DNA from: Ochromonas danica
Taxonomy: Eukaryota > Sar > Chrysophyceae > Chromulinales > Chromulinaceae
Direction: 5' to 3'
Assembly (NCBI GenBank): GCA_015146655.1
Contig: VKHL01000036.1
Coordinates: 124,001-188,000 of the forward strand
Length of the DNA: 64,000 bases
Part shown: one piece after another, positions 41,768-52,804 of the stretch
Layout: each line of letters begins with the position of its first letter
Position numbering within the stretch: position 1 is the stretch's first letter
Translations under genes and position numbers: made by a program
The notes under the pieces: model-generated
Database searches by the model: none
What the model saw: only the letters and a program-made list of their open reading frames with translations
What the model was told of the DNA's origin: nothing

Positions 41768-43136
41768 ATGCAAACCTCATCACCCGCTGCCCCAACTACC
41801 TCCAGAATGCTGTTGAAAACATGCTCCTTTGCTTTTATTGTCACTTGTGTGATCCTTCTGGTTAGTCAAAATTTTGACTTGAGTTCAATCTTTCGTAATA
41901 CCGGCCAGCATTCTACACATTATCTTCGCGTGGATGAGCCCAGCCTGGCCGTGGCCAAGAACGGCATGATCTCCATACAAGGAACTCCTCCCAAGCTTGC
42001 CATAGTGATTCCTTTCTTCTCTTTGGATGCTCATAAAGTAGTGAAAACTCTTCAACGGTAAGAAAACCCCTCTCATTTTGTTGATACTGACGACTCATAA
42101 GGATATGATGGATGATGAATTATCAAATAGTTGGTCTGAAGTAGGCGATCCTTGTCCTCTAACCAAGATGCTACCTACTAAAACAGTCGATGTTCTGTTT
42201 TGGTTTAATCAAGATTTCCGCAGTCATAATAATGCTAAATTTGCTGCGGCATTTCATCGAAATGTAACTCGAGCATTGCGTCCTATACGCCAATGCTTTG
42301 GTGAAGTCATCTATGGTTCAGCAATGTTATCAGAGGAAGAAGATCGTTTTCCACGTGGACCAACCATTCAATGGTATAATTTGTTTCTTTCGCCTTTGCA
42401 ACCATTGAGGAAGTATGCTTATGTATTTCGTTCTGAACATGATGTCTATCCTATTCGTGGTGGATGGGTTGACGCATTGTTATCAGAAGTTACATTCCGT
42501 GGTGATTTCTTTGTCAAAGGATCCATTCATCGTGGAGAGAAATATAAAGAAATTGTATCCTATCCCTCTTCTGCATCCTGGATAACTCATATCAATGGAA
42601 ATGCTCTCTACAAAGCCAATGACCCTCAGTTTAATTCAATGATTGCCTCTTGTGCGAGTGAGGATCAGGATGTAGCGGATGAATACTTAGCTACATTTGA
42701 TGTCGCACTCTGGAAGAAACATGTCACCAGTTATACGGAGACTTGGCCATTGTTTCAGAGCTATGCTCATAAATTCCAGTATACAGATCTCATCATCAGC
42801 TATAATGATGATGTTAGCAAGGAGAAGATTACTTCTTTGTTGAACTCCTCCCCAAATACTTTCTTTTTGCATGGGTCATCTGACTCGGCTAGTGACCTTG
42901 CTAGATTGAGACAGAAGATCCAGCGTGAAGTCGCGGACAACAAGACAAAAGTCGTCAAACCTGTCAGTATTAGTGACATGAGTGGAGAAGCAAGTGCAGT
43001 TAGTTTGAAAGAGAAGCAGAATAGTCCGGGAGAGAAGAAGACACCATCCTTATCCATGAATCTTCCCATCGAACTCATTTCCAGGGAGAGATTACCAACT
43101 TCACTTCAAAACTTTGTCTCACGTATATTGGATTGA
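41768..43136 (+). CDS. Type-II membrane protein, glycosyltransferase-like
   Basis: Exons 41768-42057 and 42131-43136; 431 aa. The 73-bp intron (GTAAGA...AATAG) in phase 2 restores 'VVKTLQRWSEVGDPCP'; an AG at 42101 would break the frame. A single membrane anchor at residues 15-36 ('CSFAFIVTCVILLVSQ') predicts a Golgi type-II protein. The lumenal domain has 'LAIVIPFFSLD', 'TVDVLFWFNQDF', an acidic 'FRSEHDVYPIRGGWVDAL' that could act as a DxD-like metal site, and 'ITHINGNALYKANDP'. This pattern belongs to an algal family of putative nucleotide-sugar transferases whose reaction I cannot name. The C-terminal 90 residues are Ser/Lys-rich. Confidence 0.7.
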
Positions 43137-43420
43137 ATATGATTTTCTTTCTCAATTAGTTCATTCGTTTAATTCTCATATAACTAGTAGTAGTACAGTG
43201 TAATGTAGTGTAGTGTTAAGTGTAGTTATTGTAAAGATTGTCGCAGGTGAGTGAATTGCATATGTTGTTGCAATGCGCAGTTCTACCCGTGAGATGGCGT
43301 AAAACTCAATTAAAATTTATTACTCTACCGCTAGTAGGACCATTGCTAGCTAATGTACTAGACTAGTGTTAACATCACCACCACCACAGAGTGTGTGTGT
43401 GTATGTGTGAGTGTTCGCTC
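43137..43420. other. Convergent spacer (GT-like / WDR61)
   Basis: A 284-bp spacer between convergent stops, with TAGT repeats near 43186-43220 and a short GTGTGT tract near 43391-43410. Two 3' UTRs are expected. No gene seen. Confidence 0.35.
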
Positions 43421-44410
43421 CTAATTACTAGCAGGGGGTGCAAAGTGATAAAACTGGAGAGATCCATCCTCTGCAGCACAAGCCAATCGACTATCTCCTC
43501 CTCGTCCAATGCCTTGTGTTCCAATCTTTTCAAATTGTACCGACCAGATGATTTCACTGGCTGCTTCGATACGCTGTCTGCGCCTCCGCATAGAGAGATC
43601 CCATACAGAGAGTTGTCCACTGGAAGTACCAGTAGCAAAATAGCCTCCATCTCCTGAGGCATCCACGGAAAAGACCATGGATTCATGAGGGAAAGCTTGC
43701 ACCAGCTGACCAGAGCGCAGATCGTAAAGGTTGACTTGTCGATCATCTGAAGCAGAGTATAGCAAATGTCCTTCAGGGGAGAACGTTACTGATCGACAAG
43801 GTAAAGCATGTGCTTCTAGTTTATAAAGCACTTGTTGTGTACTCATATCAAAGACATTGACTACACCATCACTGCCTCCAGTGCCTAGCTTACCATCTAG
43901 ACTAAAGTTAGTCGAATAGATGAACTTTGTGTTCGTTGGTAAGACTGCTACACGTTCATGTCCTTCTTGCATGGACCAGACGTTAATATGACCTTTCAAA
44001 CTACCAGAGACAAGGACATCTTCACCAGGGGATAGACTGAGTCCATAGGCTTCCATCATACCCGCCTCGATGATCGACACTTCCTTGTAGTGGTAGAGGT
44101 CAAAGAAGCGGATAGTAGCGTCCTGATAGCAGGCAATAGCAGTGGATCCATCCTGCAGACAGACCACTGAGGTGACACCCGTGCCTGCCGTGTCGGAACG
44201 AAACTTGCTTTTAGCCTCAGAGGAAAGGTCCCACAGAGAGACTGTGCCGTCCAGAGACCCACTCACTAAATTACCTTGACACCATGCTATTGACCATACC
44301 CCATCGAAATGAGCGTCTGCTATCCTCTGTTTGTGTGTCAGCATGCTTTGGGATGGTTTCTGTTGATTATTGACAGCAGTCACTCTAATTAGTGAGTCAG
44401 ATCTGGACAT
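43421..44410 (-). CDS. WDR61: WD40-repeat protein WDR61/SKI8-like
   Basis: Single exon, 329 aa from the ATG at 44410 (an in-frame TTG lies at 44431). Seven WD40 blades fill the protein: 'NLVSGSLDGTVSLWDL', 'STAIACYQDATIRFFDL', 'DVLVSGSLKGHINVWSM', 'KLGTGGSDGVVNVFDM', 'HLLYSASDDRQVNLYDLR', 'YFATGTSSGQLSVWDL', 'RLACAAEDGSLQFYHF'. Length and the opening 'AHFDGVWSIAWCQGN' match WDR61 (Ski8), shared by the Ski mRNA-decay complex and the PAF1 transcription complex. It is head-to-head with MYG1 across 391 bp. Confidence 0.88.
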   Translation of the reverse strand: MSRSDSLIRVTAVNNQQKPSQSMLTHKQRIADAHFDGVWSIAWCQGNLVSGSLDGTVSLWDLSSEAKSKFRSDTAGTGVTSVVCLQDGSTAIACYQDATIRFFDLYHYKEVSIIEAGMMEAYGLSLSPGEDVLVSGSLKGHINVWSMQEGHERVAVLPTNTKFIYSTNFSLDGKLGTGGSDGVVNVFDMSTQQVLYKLEAHALPCRSVTFSPEGHLLYSASDDRQVNLYDLRSGQLVQAFPHESMVFSVDASGDGGYFATGTSSGQLSVWDLSMRRRRQRIEAASEIIWSVQFEKIGTQGIGRGGDSRLACAAEDGSLQFYHFAPPASN

Positions 44411-44801
44411 TTGGAGATCTGGACTACCCAACCCAGCAGCCCAACAGTCAAACCCACATTGTAGACTGTACAGTGATGAAGATAGCAGTCTTTCATTTAG
44501 GCTGAAGAATTCATCAAACTAAATAGTTAAGAAATCCAACACAGGGATAGAAATGGAAGAAAAATCAATAGCCAATAATAACAAAATGATTACCAATGGT
44601 AACGTTAACAAAACGATCGTCACGAGGGCTTCGCACGTGGTCACCCACCGTACTACTGGCCTCGCCTGAGCACGCTTAACTTCCTAGATCTGACGGGTTA
44701 GGGTGCAGTAGTGCTAGTATGAACGATCATGTTTGCACTTGTGCTAAAGGGGAATATAAAGAATAAACAAGTGAGGTGGTAATGAATGGTGTGAGTAAGG
44801 A
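44411..44801. other. Divergent spacer between WDR61 and MYG1
   Basis: A 391-bp spacer holding both promoters. A GC-richer block lies near 44615-44700. No TTAACTTAA word, but GGTAACGTTAACAAAACG at about 44598-44615 contains GTTAAC. No gene or RNA recognised. Confidence 0.4.
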
Positions 44802-46478
44802 ATGATTCAGTCGATATTTCAACAGAAAAGAGCATTGAGTTGGTCTCGATTAGCTCTCTCTTGCTCCTTCCTTTTGATCGCCTCTTCATCCACCATGTCT
44901 TCTCTTTCTCTCTATTCGCCTGTGAGTTCGCTCATCGCTCAGACTGTCCAGCAGGCGGTGCTCATTCGAGGCAGTGACCTCTCCTCCGTGCAGAAGACCA
45001 GTGATCTTCTCATCGGCACCCATGATGGAAGCTTCCATTGTGATGAGGCTCTGGCGATCAGCTTGCTCTGTCTTTCTTCTCTGGCGAAGGGCAAGACTGT
45101 GAAAATCCTGCGCAGCCGCAACCCCGCCCTCCTCCAGGTAGACACACTGACACAGACACTGTCCCTGACACTGCACACTGCTGACACACTCACAGACCCT
45201 CAGACAGAGGCAGACCCAGAGGCACCTCCTCTTGTCGTCTACCACTGCCTGACTGTCTGTCTGCTTGCTCTCATTCTAGACGTCGTCTGAAACCAGTCCA
45301 TCCTCTCACTCACTCACTCACTCACTCACTCTCCTGCTTATTGATCTGCTAATAGGAATGCGATATGCTGGTGGACGTGGGAGCGGTCTATGAGCCTTCT
45401 CGTCATCGCTATGATCACCACCAGCGAGACTTCCACGACTGCTTCTCCTCTGACTTCCACACTCGTCTCTCTTCCGCGGGTTTGGTCTACAAACACTTCG
45501 GCCACGACCTTCTCGCGCAGACTATCGCCAATTTTCAGCCAGGCATTTCTCCCAGTGAGGAAAGTGCTTCTCTCGTGGAGAAAGCCTACTGGAAGGTCTA
45601 CAAGAGTTTCATCGAACACATTGATGCCAATGACAATGGCATTGCCGTGGTAGAGGATGGGGCAGCCTTGAAGTATCATGTCTCCACAACTCTCGCAGAT
45701 CGTGTTGGTCGCCTCAATCTTGGTTGGAATGAAGTCATCGAAGGAGGAGATGAAGAAGGAGAGCAGGGGAGACGCTTCCTCCTGGCCATGTCCATCGCTA
45801 GTGCAGCCTTCCTTGACGAGGTGATTCTTGCTCCTTCGTACACTCTCTAATCTCAACTGACTTGTTGTTGTCTGTGCAGGTCTATGGCTTGGCTTGTCGT
45901 TGGTGGCCAGCACGTCGTATTGTGGAAGAAGCTCTTGAAGAGAGCAGAGCCTCATCCTCTCCTGCCATAGTGGTGCTCCCTCAGTACTGCCCTTGGACCC
46001 AACATCTCTTCGCTCTTGAGGAAGAAAAGCCAATCGAGCAGAAGGTTCTCTACGTTGTTTATCCTGATCGTTCTGACGGTTGGCGGCTGCAGGCTGTGCC
46101 AGTCAGTGAGCATTCCTTCACTAGTCGCAAGGCATTGCCTGGGCCATGGAGAGGATTGAGAGAACAGGTTTTGTCGGATGTGGTATGTGTGTGTCTTATC
46201 TTGTTTGTCTTGTCTTGATAGTGTGAATAAGAGATTCACCACACATGCACACATGTTTGTTTGTTGTGATGACTAGACGGGTATCCCAGGTTGCATCTTT
46301 GTTCATGCTGGTGGTTTTATTGGAGGTCATCGCACTAAGGAAGGAGCGTTGGAGATGGCACAGAAGGTATTATCTCATGTCTAATACTATTGTAGTAGAC
46401 TAGTAGTAGTGGTATAATCTGAGTTGTTCTCTTCTTTGTGTGTCACAGGCTCTATCTTTTGGCTCAGAGACGAATTAG
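44802..46478 (+). CDS. MYG1: MYG1 exonuclease
   Basis: Five exons, all phase 0: 44802-45137, 45356-45820, 45880-46182, 46277-46366, 46449-46478; 407 aa. The spliced protein follows MYG1 throughout: 'IGTHDGSFHCDEALAISLL', 'DVGAVYEPSRHRYDHHQRDF' with the DHH metal motif, 'TRLSSAGLVYKHFGHDLLAQ', 'IDANDNGI', 'LNLGWNE', 'CPWTQHLFALE', 'PGPWRGLREQ', 'TGIPGCIFVHAGGFIGGHRT'. MYG1 is a 3'-5' RNA exonuclease acting on pre-rRNA in the nucleus and mRNA in the mitochondrion. A basic, hydrophobic N-terminus precedes the domain; Met at 44895 would give a shorter, possibly nuclear form. The last coding exon is only 30 nt. The first intron carries a CACT microsatellite. Confidence 0.95.
45300..45331. repeat. 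(CACT)n microsatellite in MYG1 intron 1
   Basis: An uninterrupted CACT tetranucleotide run of about six to seven units inside the first intron of MYG1, just upstream of the 3' splice site at 45355. It may contribute to the pyrimidine-rich tract. Confidence 0.8.
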
Positions 46479-46682
46479 CTTGTCGACCTCCTACAGTATG
46501 ATAAGGTCTAAGGTACAGTAGCTCTGTCTTGATCTATTACTGTACGATCATCATCATTGTAATACAAGCAAGTTGAAGAAAAGGATAGAATAACATAAAC
46601 GAAAGCACTTTATCATCATACACTAATTGGTCACCTTTCTTCTTCTTCACTACTAGTCTACTAACTACTACCGCATGCTGCT

Positions 46683-49600
46683 CTACTTTTTCGCTCCCCC
46701 CGCAGTGCTGCTGTTGATCTTGACTGCGTCGAAGATGTACGGAGGCACAAATTGATAAACCGCGGCGCGAGGGATGGAGGAATAGACGCAAAGCTGATCC
46801 ATGAAGACTAACGTGTTTAGCACTTCTTTTGGCACTTCCACGGCCTTGTTCCCTTCAACTTCCATTCCGCTAAGAGCAGAGTAAAGATGAGATCGAACAA
46901 ATTGACCCAAATAGCTCAACAACTTCTCAGTATAGGAAGGGTGGAACTGTTTGAGAAGACAGGCAAGTCCCACAACGATCGGGATGCCATCCAAGGGATA
47001 CTTTGATTTGCGTCGCACTAGTGCCCCAAAGTTGACGTCATACTCCATCTTCGGCAGATAGGCTAAGAGGAAGAGAAGCAGCAAGACAGGCAGGCCTTCA
47101 AGTGGTTGAGTGGTTGTGTAGAGCTTCTGCATGGGATCATCCAAACCACATGCTTCGAGAAGCGCTGTTGTCTCTTCCAACAAAGGATTGTCTTCTGCAG
47201 GGTAACTACCTAAAGCAAACCAACACAATCAATGTCATCATTATCACCATCACAGTAGATTTATAGAGTGGACTCACTGTCAGGCTGCACGTAATGTTTG
47301 CGAATGTCCTTCACCAGTCCTCGATTGAACGTGTCCAATGCTTGATAGAGAAGATGTGCGTCCAGTTGACAGCCAAACTCCAAGAGATTGCAAATCTGTC
47401 TGCGTACTAATTGTCCCTGTCCTAGTCGGCGCAAACACTTGAGGACAGGAAGCAACAAAGGCTCTACCTTCTTGACAGCGTTGAGATAGAGTTTGACGGC
47501 ATTCTCTGGGATACGATGCTCTGGATAAAGAGCAGTGCGGACTTGATCCAATAAGGTTCGGAAAGGACGAACAGATTGTTCAAAATACCTCAAGAAATAG
47601 TTGCAGATATGCACAGCACGGAAGGCTAGCAGTCGATTCAAACCTTGCAATCCAATCACTCCAATGGATCGTTCCAATAGGGCGAAGGTGCGAATACCGC
47701 ATTGCTCTATGGTTTGTGCTACTTTCGCATCAGGTGCAGAGTGCAAGAACCAAGCAGAACATTCAGGAGCATAGACGGTGGTGGCAGGGTCAGTGAGATC
47801 CATTAAGGATGCCATGACTCGTCCCAAGAAGGTCACTGCTCCTCCTGCTCCTGCTTCATCTCCTGCACCCAGTCCACTACTAGGACCACCCCCCGTAGTG
47901 GTAGTAGTACCAGGCGACGAGGTTGCAAGGAGACGTGGAATAGGAATCGCTCTGGATTGGAAGCGAGAAGATGAATCAAATGTCTTCTTCTTAAGGAATC
48001 GATTGGCTTCCTGCTCGGCGTAATAGTTAATAATACGACTGAACTCTTGTTGGAAGATCTTCAATCCTGCTATAGCGATATAGTCTTGAAGATACTCGAT
48101 AGATCGCTTGAGACCATCCAATCGAGTAGCAAGACCTAACATACGACGATTGACTTCTTCTCGACTAGCATGAGCTTCAAAACTTAACTCTCGATGTAAT
48201 GCTAATGAAACTTGTCTCACTAATTCTCGACGTAATCCTTCTTCTAGAATCTGTCTTGGTTCAACTTGAATCACTCCAAGTAACGTCTTCTCCATAACTA
48301 AAATACCTTCCGTGAAGATAGAGACTTCATGAGTGAGTTTGGCCATTTCCCATCGAGCTTCTAATTGCGCGTAATCTTTGAGATCTTTTCCTTCTAACCG
48401 CATAGGCAAGGTGGTCATCTCAGTTTGAGTTGATACGATTTGTCCCAAGACATTGAAGATAGAGATTGGAATCACTTCTAATACCAATCGTACGAGATCG
48501 ACTAACTCCCCGGAATAATACGCCGCCACACTGACTGCATCGGGTGACTCTGCGGCTGTGATTCGCACAAGTGGTACATCCAAGATCGATGCAGCTTTGA
48601 GAAAGGTAGCTCTCAGTAAGACGACAGCACCAGGATCTCTTCGAATACGATCATGTAACATTGGCACATAGTCTGCTAGTAGCTGCCATGCATAAGACAA
48701 ATCAGACAAACTCTCCAACACCATCAAGAGATCTTCTTTAATATTCACTGTACGAATCATAGTTTGGAATAAATCACGAATCTCTTGTAAACAAGTCTTA
48801 ATTTGATTATTGGAATCCACTGCTTCGAACTGCTCGACATCTTCTAATGCTGCTATCAAACCTTGAATTTTCCTTCCAATTGCTGTAGCATGACCATCAC
48901 CACGGAAATCTAGTGCTTCTACTTGAGAAGCAAGACCAGAAAACCATCGTGTGAGATTCTCATCCTTCTTGACTCGTGTCAGAGGAGCCTCTCCAGCGAA
49001 GTAAGAGCTCACTTCATTCAATCGTTGCACAGCACTAGCTCGACCTTCCGTCCAGGCGAGATCTTTGTCTGCTAACATCTGTGTCAACAGACCCTTTAAC
49101 AAGTACTCTAACTGAGAGATATTCAATAATAAAGTAGCAATAGTTGAAGGAGAGACACCAGCAACGGAATCGACTGCTTTGCGAAGAGTTTCAGCTTTGC
49201 ATCGACGATGAAGCATTCGCCAACGAAGAGCAATGTTACAAGTGCGAACACAATTGAATAGTCCAAGCAAATGATCGAGTAGGAAGTCTTGAGCAAGTAC
49301 ACCTTCTTTCAGAAAGGCCTTCAACTCTTCTAAGCCTTTGGCCATCAGATTGGCGTTGGCTTCTGACCATTGCTTTACAGAGGAGACTGATATGACGTTA
49401 TCAATTGCTGCCTTAGCTGCAGGATAACTTGCCCATTCTTGAGTGAGATCGACAACATTCCCCATGTAAATAGCAATGACAAAGTTATCATGGAAGTACT
49501 TGTCAGTGATTTCTCGCATAGTTGACTTCTGTTTGTTTAAAATATCTGGTGCAAAGTATAAGATGACATAAAGCATAGCAGCTTGATTGGCTAATCGAGT

Positions 49601-50431
49601 AGAGCGATGTGCTGGATCAGGATAAGCCACTGACATGAGGTAGATATCATCTGTTTGTAGTCGACCAATGACAAGTCGTACTAGATCTTGGTCTGGTGGA
49701 TAACGTGCGAAAATCATGTCAGGGAAGTTTTTCGGTCGTTTGCCTTCAGGTCCAGGAATGTATCCTGTGTTACGACAAAGTTTGCAAATCTCTTCGAAGT
49801 GGTCTAAAGCTCCTTCACCTCGTAGACGACACATGCTAACCAACAGCTTCTCTCGGATATACCCAGGCAGTCGTTCCTCTCTAATAGCAAGCCACCCACA
49901 CGCACACACGCACACACACAACTAGATAAGAGAGAAGAAGGTGATAGACAGAGAAGAAGTGACTCACAGTAAGAGGAGCATGACTCCATAGAGGTACAAA
50001 GCCTCACACAGCAGCTGCTTGCCCTCCACCTCCTGCAAGATCGTCTCTAATGAGTGTTGGATATAATACCCATGATTTACATCATCAATATACTTAGAGA
50101 AGTCATTTTGATACTTCCAAATACTCTCAAAGAGACGATAGAATCGATCAAGAATCTCTTCATGATTATCTTGAAACTCTTGATCAAGATCAAGTAAATC
50201 TAAGCTATCATTAATACGTTTCTCATAGTCTTCAGGTTGGTTTAAATATTGGAAGTCAAAGATAACGTCCAAGTATTTGCGTTGTTCAGGATCTTTCACT
50301 TTGTCACCGCCTAGGAAGACTTCTGGCAAATTCCCTGACAAACGGAAGAGTTCCGCAAGAATTGCACTTCCTCGACTTACAATACGGAGAAGGTTTTGTC
50401 CACATTGATTCTCTTTGCTCAGAAACTCCAT
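46683..50431 (-). CDS. WASHC5: WASH complex subunit 5 (strumpellin)
   Basis: Exons 50431-49968, 49880-47278 and 47209-46683 with matching phases (2, 1); 1197 aa, close to human strumpellin (1159). The match starts at the first residues ('NQCGQNLLRIVSRGSAILAE', 'VIFDFQYLNQPE', 'DGKQ'-type 'EGKQLLCEALYLYGVMLLL') and continues across the first splice ('LPGYIREKLLVSMCRL') through 'SMVIGRL'-like 'RLVIGRLQTDDIYLMSVAYP', 'ANQAAMLYVILYFAPDIL' and 'IVDKYFPDN'-like 'EITDKYFHDNFVIAIYMG'. The protein is a helical scaffold of the WASH complex that drives Arp2/3 actin assembly on endosomes. The first intron contains a CA-rich tract (minus: TG). No targeting signal, as expected. Confidence 0.95.
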
Positions 50432-50796
50432 GACACTTTGCTTGCCTCTTGTAGTAAAGTGATGATGATTTGGGAGGCAATCAGGAGGAAATCCAATGAC
50501 GATGTCACTCTGGCAGGAGAACTGAATGCTGCTGTGAAAGATCCACCTGGCTGAGGCGTCTACTCAAACTCCCCTCAACACTCATAGAAACTAACAAATA
50601 GGAAGTTTTAACTCACATATCATTTCCCACACATCGTACTGTAGCTATGATGTCTATTGTTTAGGGGTTGTCAGTGTGTAAACATCCTACACACTACACA
50701 CTATGATTCTAACTAATCTAGCACTCATACTTAACCATAAGTTTCCGAATGCATAGTTATAAAAGGAAGTGGGGCTGTTGAGACCGAGACCATTAA
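50432..50796. other. Spacer between WASHC5 5' end and CNNM 3' end
   Basis: A 365-bp spacer holding the strumpellin promoter and the CNNM 3' UTR. No motif, repeat or RNA gene seen. Confidence 0.35.
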
Positions 50797-52471
50797 CTAA
50801 CTGCCAGTGGGACGAAGCAGAAGAAGAGAATTCTCCCCACAGTTATTCTCCTCACCTTCTTGCTCAGAGCTATTCGAAGGTGTTGGCGACACCCCGCCGC
50901 CTTCCATACGTTGCATCACATGGACAACATGCTCACGTGCAGGGAAAGTGGCATAGTTTCTGCGGATAGCACCATAGTTCTCGCTCTTGACCACCGAGCT
51001 TTGAGAGAGCATGAGATGACGATAGTCATTTCTCTTACGAACTGCAGCAGAAAGAGATGCTTTTGGGTCAGATGGTCGGTTACCCGACTTGGCACCCTTC
51101 CCATAGACAGAGGGACGAATGACATGATGGTAGAAGACTGTGGGAGCGCCTCCATTAGGATATATAGAGGGATAGATAACTGCATCTGTTTCATCCACAA
51201 TATCACTTTGAATGATCTTCTCCAACACATCCTCAAGAGTGACGATGCCAGACATGAGCGCTTGACCCGAGGGACGTTGACCAGAACGAAGACAATTCAG
51301 TGCAGCAACAGGATCTTCACTCACCACCGCCAAGTGGCAATGACTCTCTTGAAACAGCTGCAAGAGATCGAAGAGGGACTGAGAAGGCTTGACGAAGAGT
51401 GGCTCGCGCAGTGGCAAGTTCTCCACCATCACTTCATCCAATGGGTTCACCTACAGCACCCCCACCACCTATGAGTGAGACAAACAAACCGGAAGATCAC
51501 AGGAAAGGATTACCAACCACAATGAGTGTCTTGACCAGCATGTAGCCCATGAGGTGCTGGCGATCGTGTCGACGATAAACAAGAATACGAGAGAAGCCAC
51601 AGTCCAAGATATCATAGAGGCTCTTCTCATTCAGATGAGTCGAACCAGAAATCATGAAGACTTTCTTAGCTGGAATCATGGCATTCTTAATGGTGTACTT
51701 GGAGAGGCGTAACACGCCAGTCATGAGGTTGACTTCGTGTGTGCTGAGACCTTCGCCAGACTCCAAACTGTCATGACTCGCAGTCGATTGTGGCTCGCAA
51801 TTGGCAGCAGAGTTGTTATTGTTGTCACCACTGCCTCCTCCTCCTCCATCGCTCATCAAGGAATTCTCTCTCTGCAGGCGGCGATGTTCGTTCCCCTGCA
51901 GAATGACCAAAGCTTCCAATTCCACACGAGAGATGTTTCCATCCATATCATCTGCACCAAAGGCATAGTCCAGTACCTTGCTAATGGGGAAGGAAATGGG
52001 GTAGAAGAGGGCGAAGAGGAAGTAGACCAGGTTGGTCAGTCTCGCGGCGGTGAGCAATTGACTTGGTCCAGTGAATAGCGCGGAGGGAAGGATCTCTCCG
52101 AATATCAACACAAGGGTGACAGAGAGGATAACAGCCAGGTAGTTGGGCATGAGAGCACCTAGAAAGATAGGTAGTGTTTCATTGGCTACAGAGTTGAAGA
52201 GCAGCAGTGTGACTAGCAGTAGGTGGTGCTGCTTGACAATGGGAAGGATCGCCTGGGCTGCGACTTTCTCTTTCGGACTGCCTGTCATGGTTTTGATCTC
52301 TAGCTTGGTCACGTCCAAGGAGAGCAGGCCCATGGTGAGTCCCGCGGCTAGTCCCGCACACACCACACAAAGTACTGCCATCATCGCATTGTAGACATCT
52401 TGAATCTCAGAAAAGTCAGCAAATCCACCACCTGAAATCTCTAACTCAGAGAAGAACTTGAATATTCCCAT
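50797..52471 (-). CDS. CNNM/CorC-type DUF21-CBS membrane transporter
   Basis: Exons 52471-51518 and 51450-50797 joined in phase 0 by a 67-bp intron; 535 aa. The DUF21 membrane domain (about residues 25-190) has four hydrophobic segments and the conserved 'GLTMGLLSLDVTKLEI' and 'NSVANETLPIFL', 'VLIFGEILPSALFTG' blocks. A CBS pair follows ('NAMIPAKKVFMISG', 'GFSRILVYR', 'LMGYMLVKTLIVVNP', 'HLAVVSEDP', 'SGIVTLEDVLEKII'). A Gly/Asn-rich loop sits between the two domains. Family members (CNNM, Mam3, CorC) export or regulate Mg2+ or other divalent metals at the plasma membrane, vacuole or plastid. No ASAFAP leader, so a non-plastid membrane is likely. Confidence 0.9.
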
Positions 52472-52566
52472 TTAATAATAGAATCGTAAAGTTCCTTCCA
52501 AAGACTCCCCTTCCTCTTATTTGCTCTTTGCTATCGTATCTGCTCTCTCTCTGTCAACCTGCTATT

Positions 52567-52733
52567 ATTATTACCTAACCGCGCAAAATTGTCAGAAAGA
52601 CAGAAGTTTGGCGATTTGGAAGTAGGGTTATGGGCCGTTAACTTAAAGAGAACGCCATTATTGCCTAGCCGCGCAAAATGTTCAGAAAGCCAGAAGTCAG
52701 AAGTCTGGCGATCTGGAGTCAGGCTGCGGGTCG
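52567..52733. repeat. Two diverged 90-bp direct repeats in a divergent promoter
   Basis: Units begin at 52567 and 52657 (period 90 bp) and share ATTATTxCCTAxCCGCGCAA, then TCAGAAAGxCAGAAGT, then TGGCGATxTGGA and TxGGGxCGT. Unit 2 has an 8-bp local AGAAGTC duplication. A GTTAACTTAA motif lies between them at about 52637. They fill half the 333-bp spacer between the CNNM gene (minus) and the CstF-77 gene (plus). Confidence 0.78.
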
Positions 52734-52804
52734 TGCAAGCCAAGCGGTCGATGACTTTGAAAGGCTAACTCTCTCTCTGTCTGTCTCTATCATTCGCCTT
52801 GGCC

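Noticed and set aside
42058-42101. 44-bp intron with acceptor at 42101 in the GT-like gene
   Set aside because: It would put the second exon out of frame (immediate stop). The AG at 42130 keeps the frame and gives a sensible protein.
44886-45245. Minus-strand frame opposite MYG1 exon 1
   Set aside because: Cys/Val-rich shadow generated by CACAGAC repeats in the first intron.
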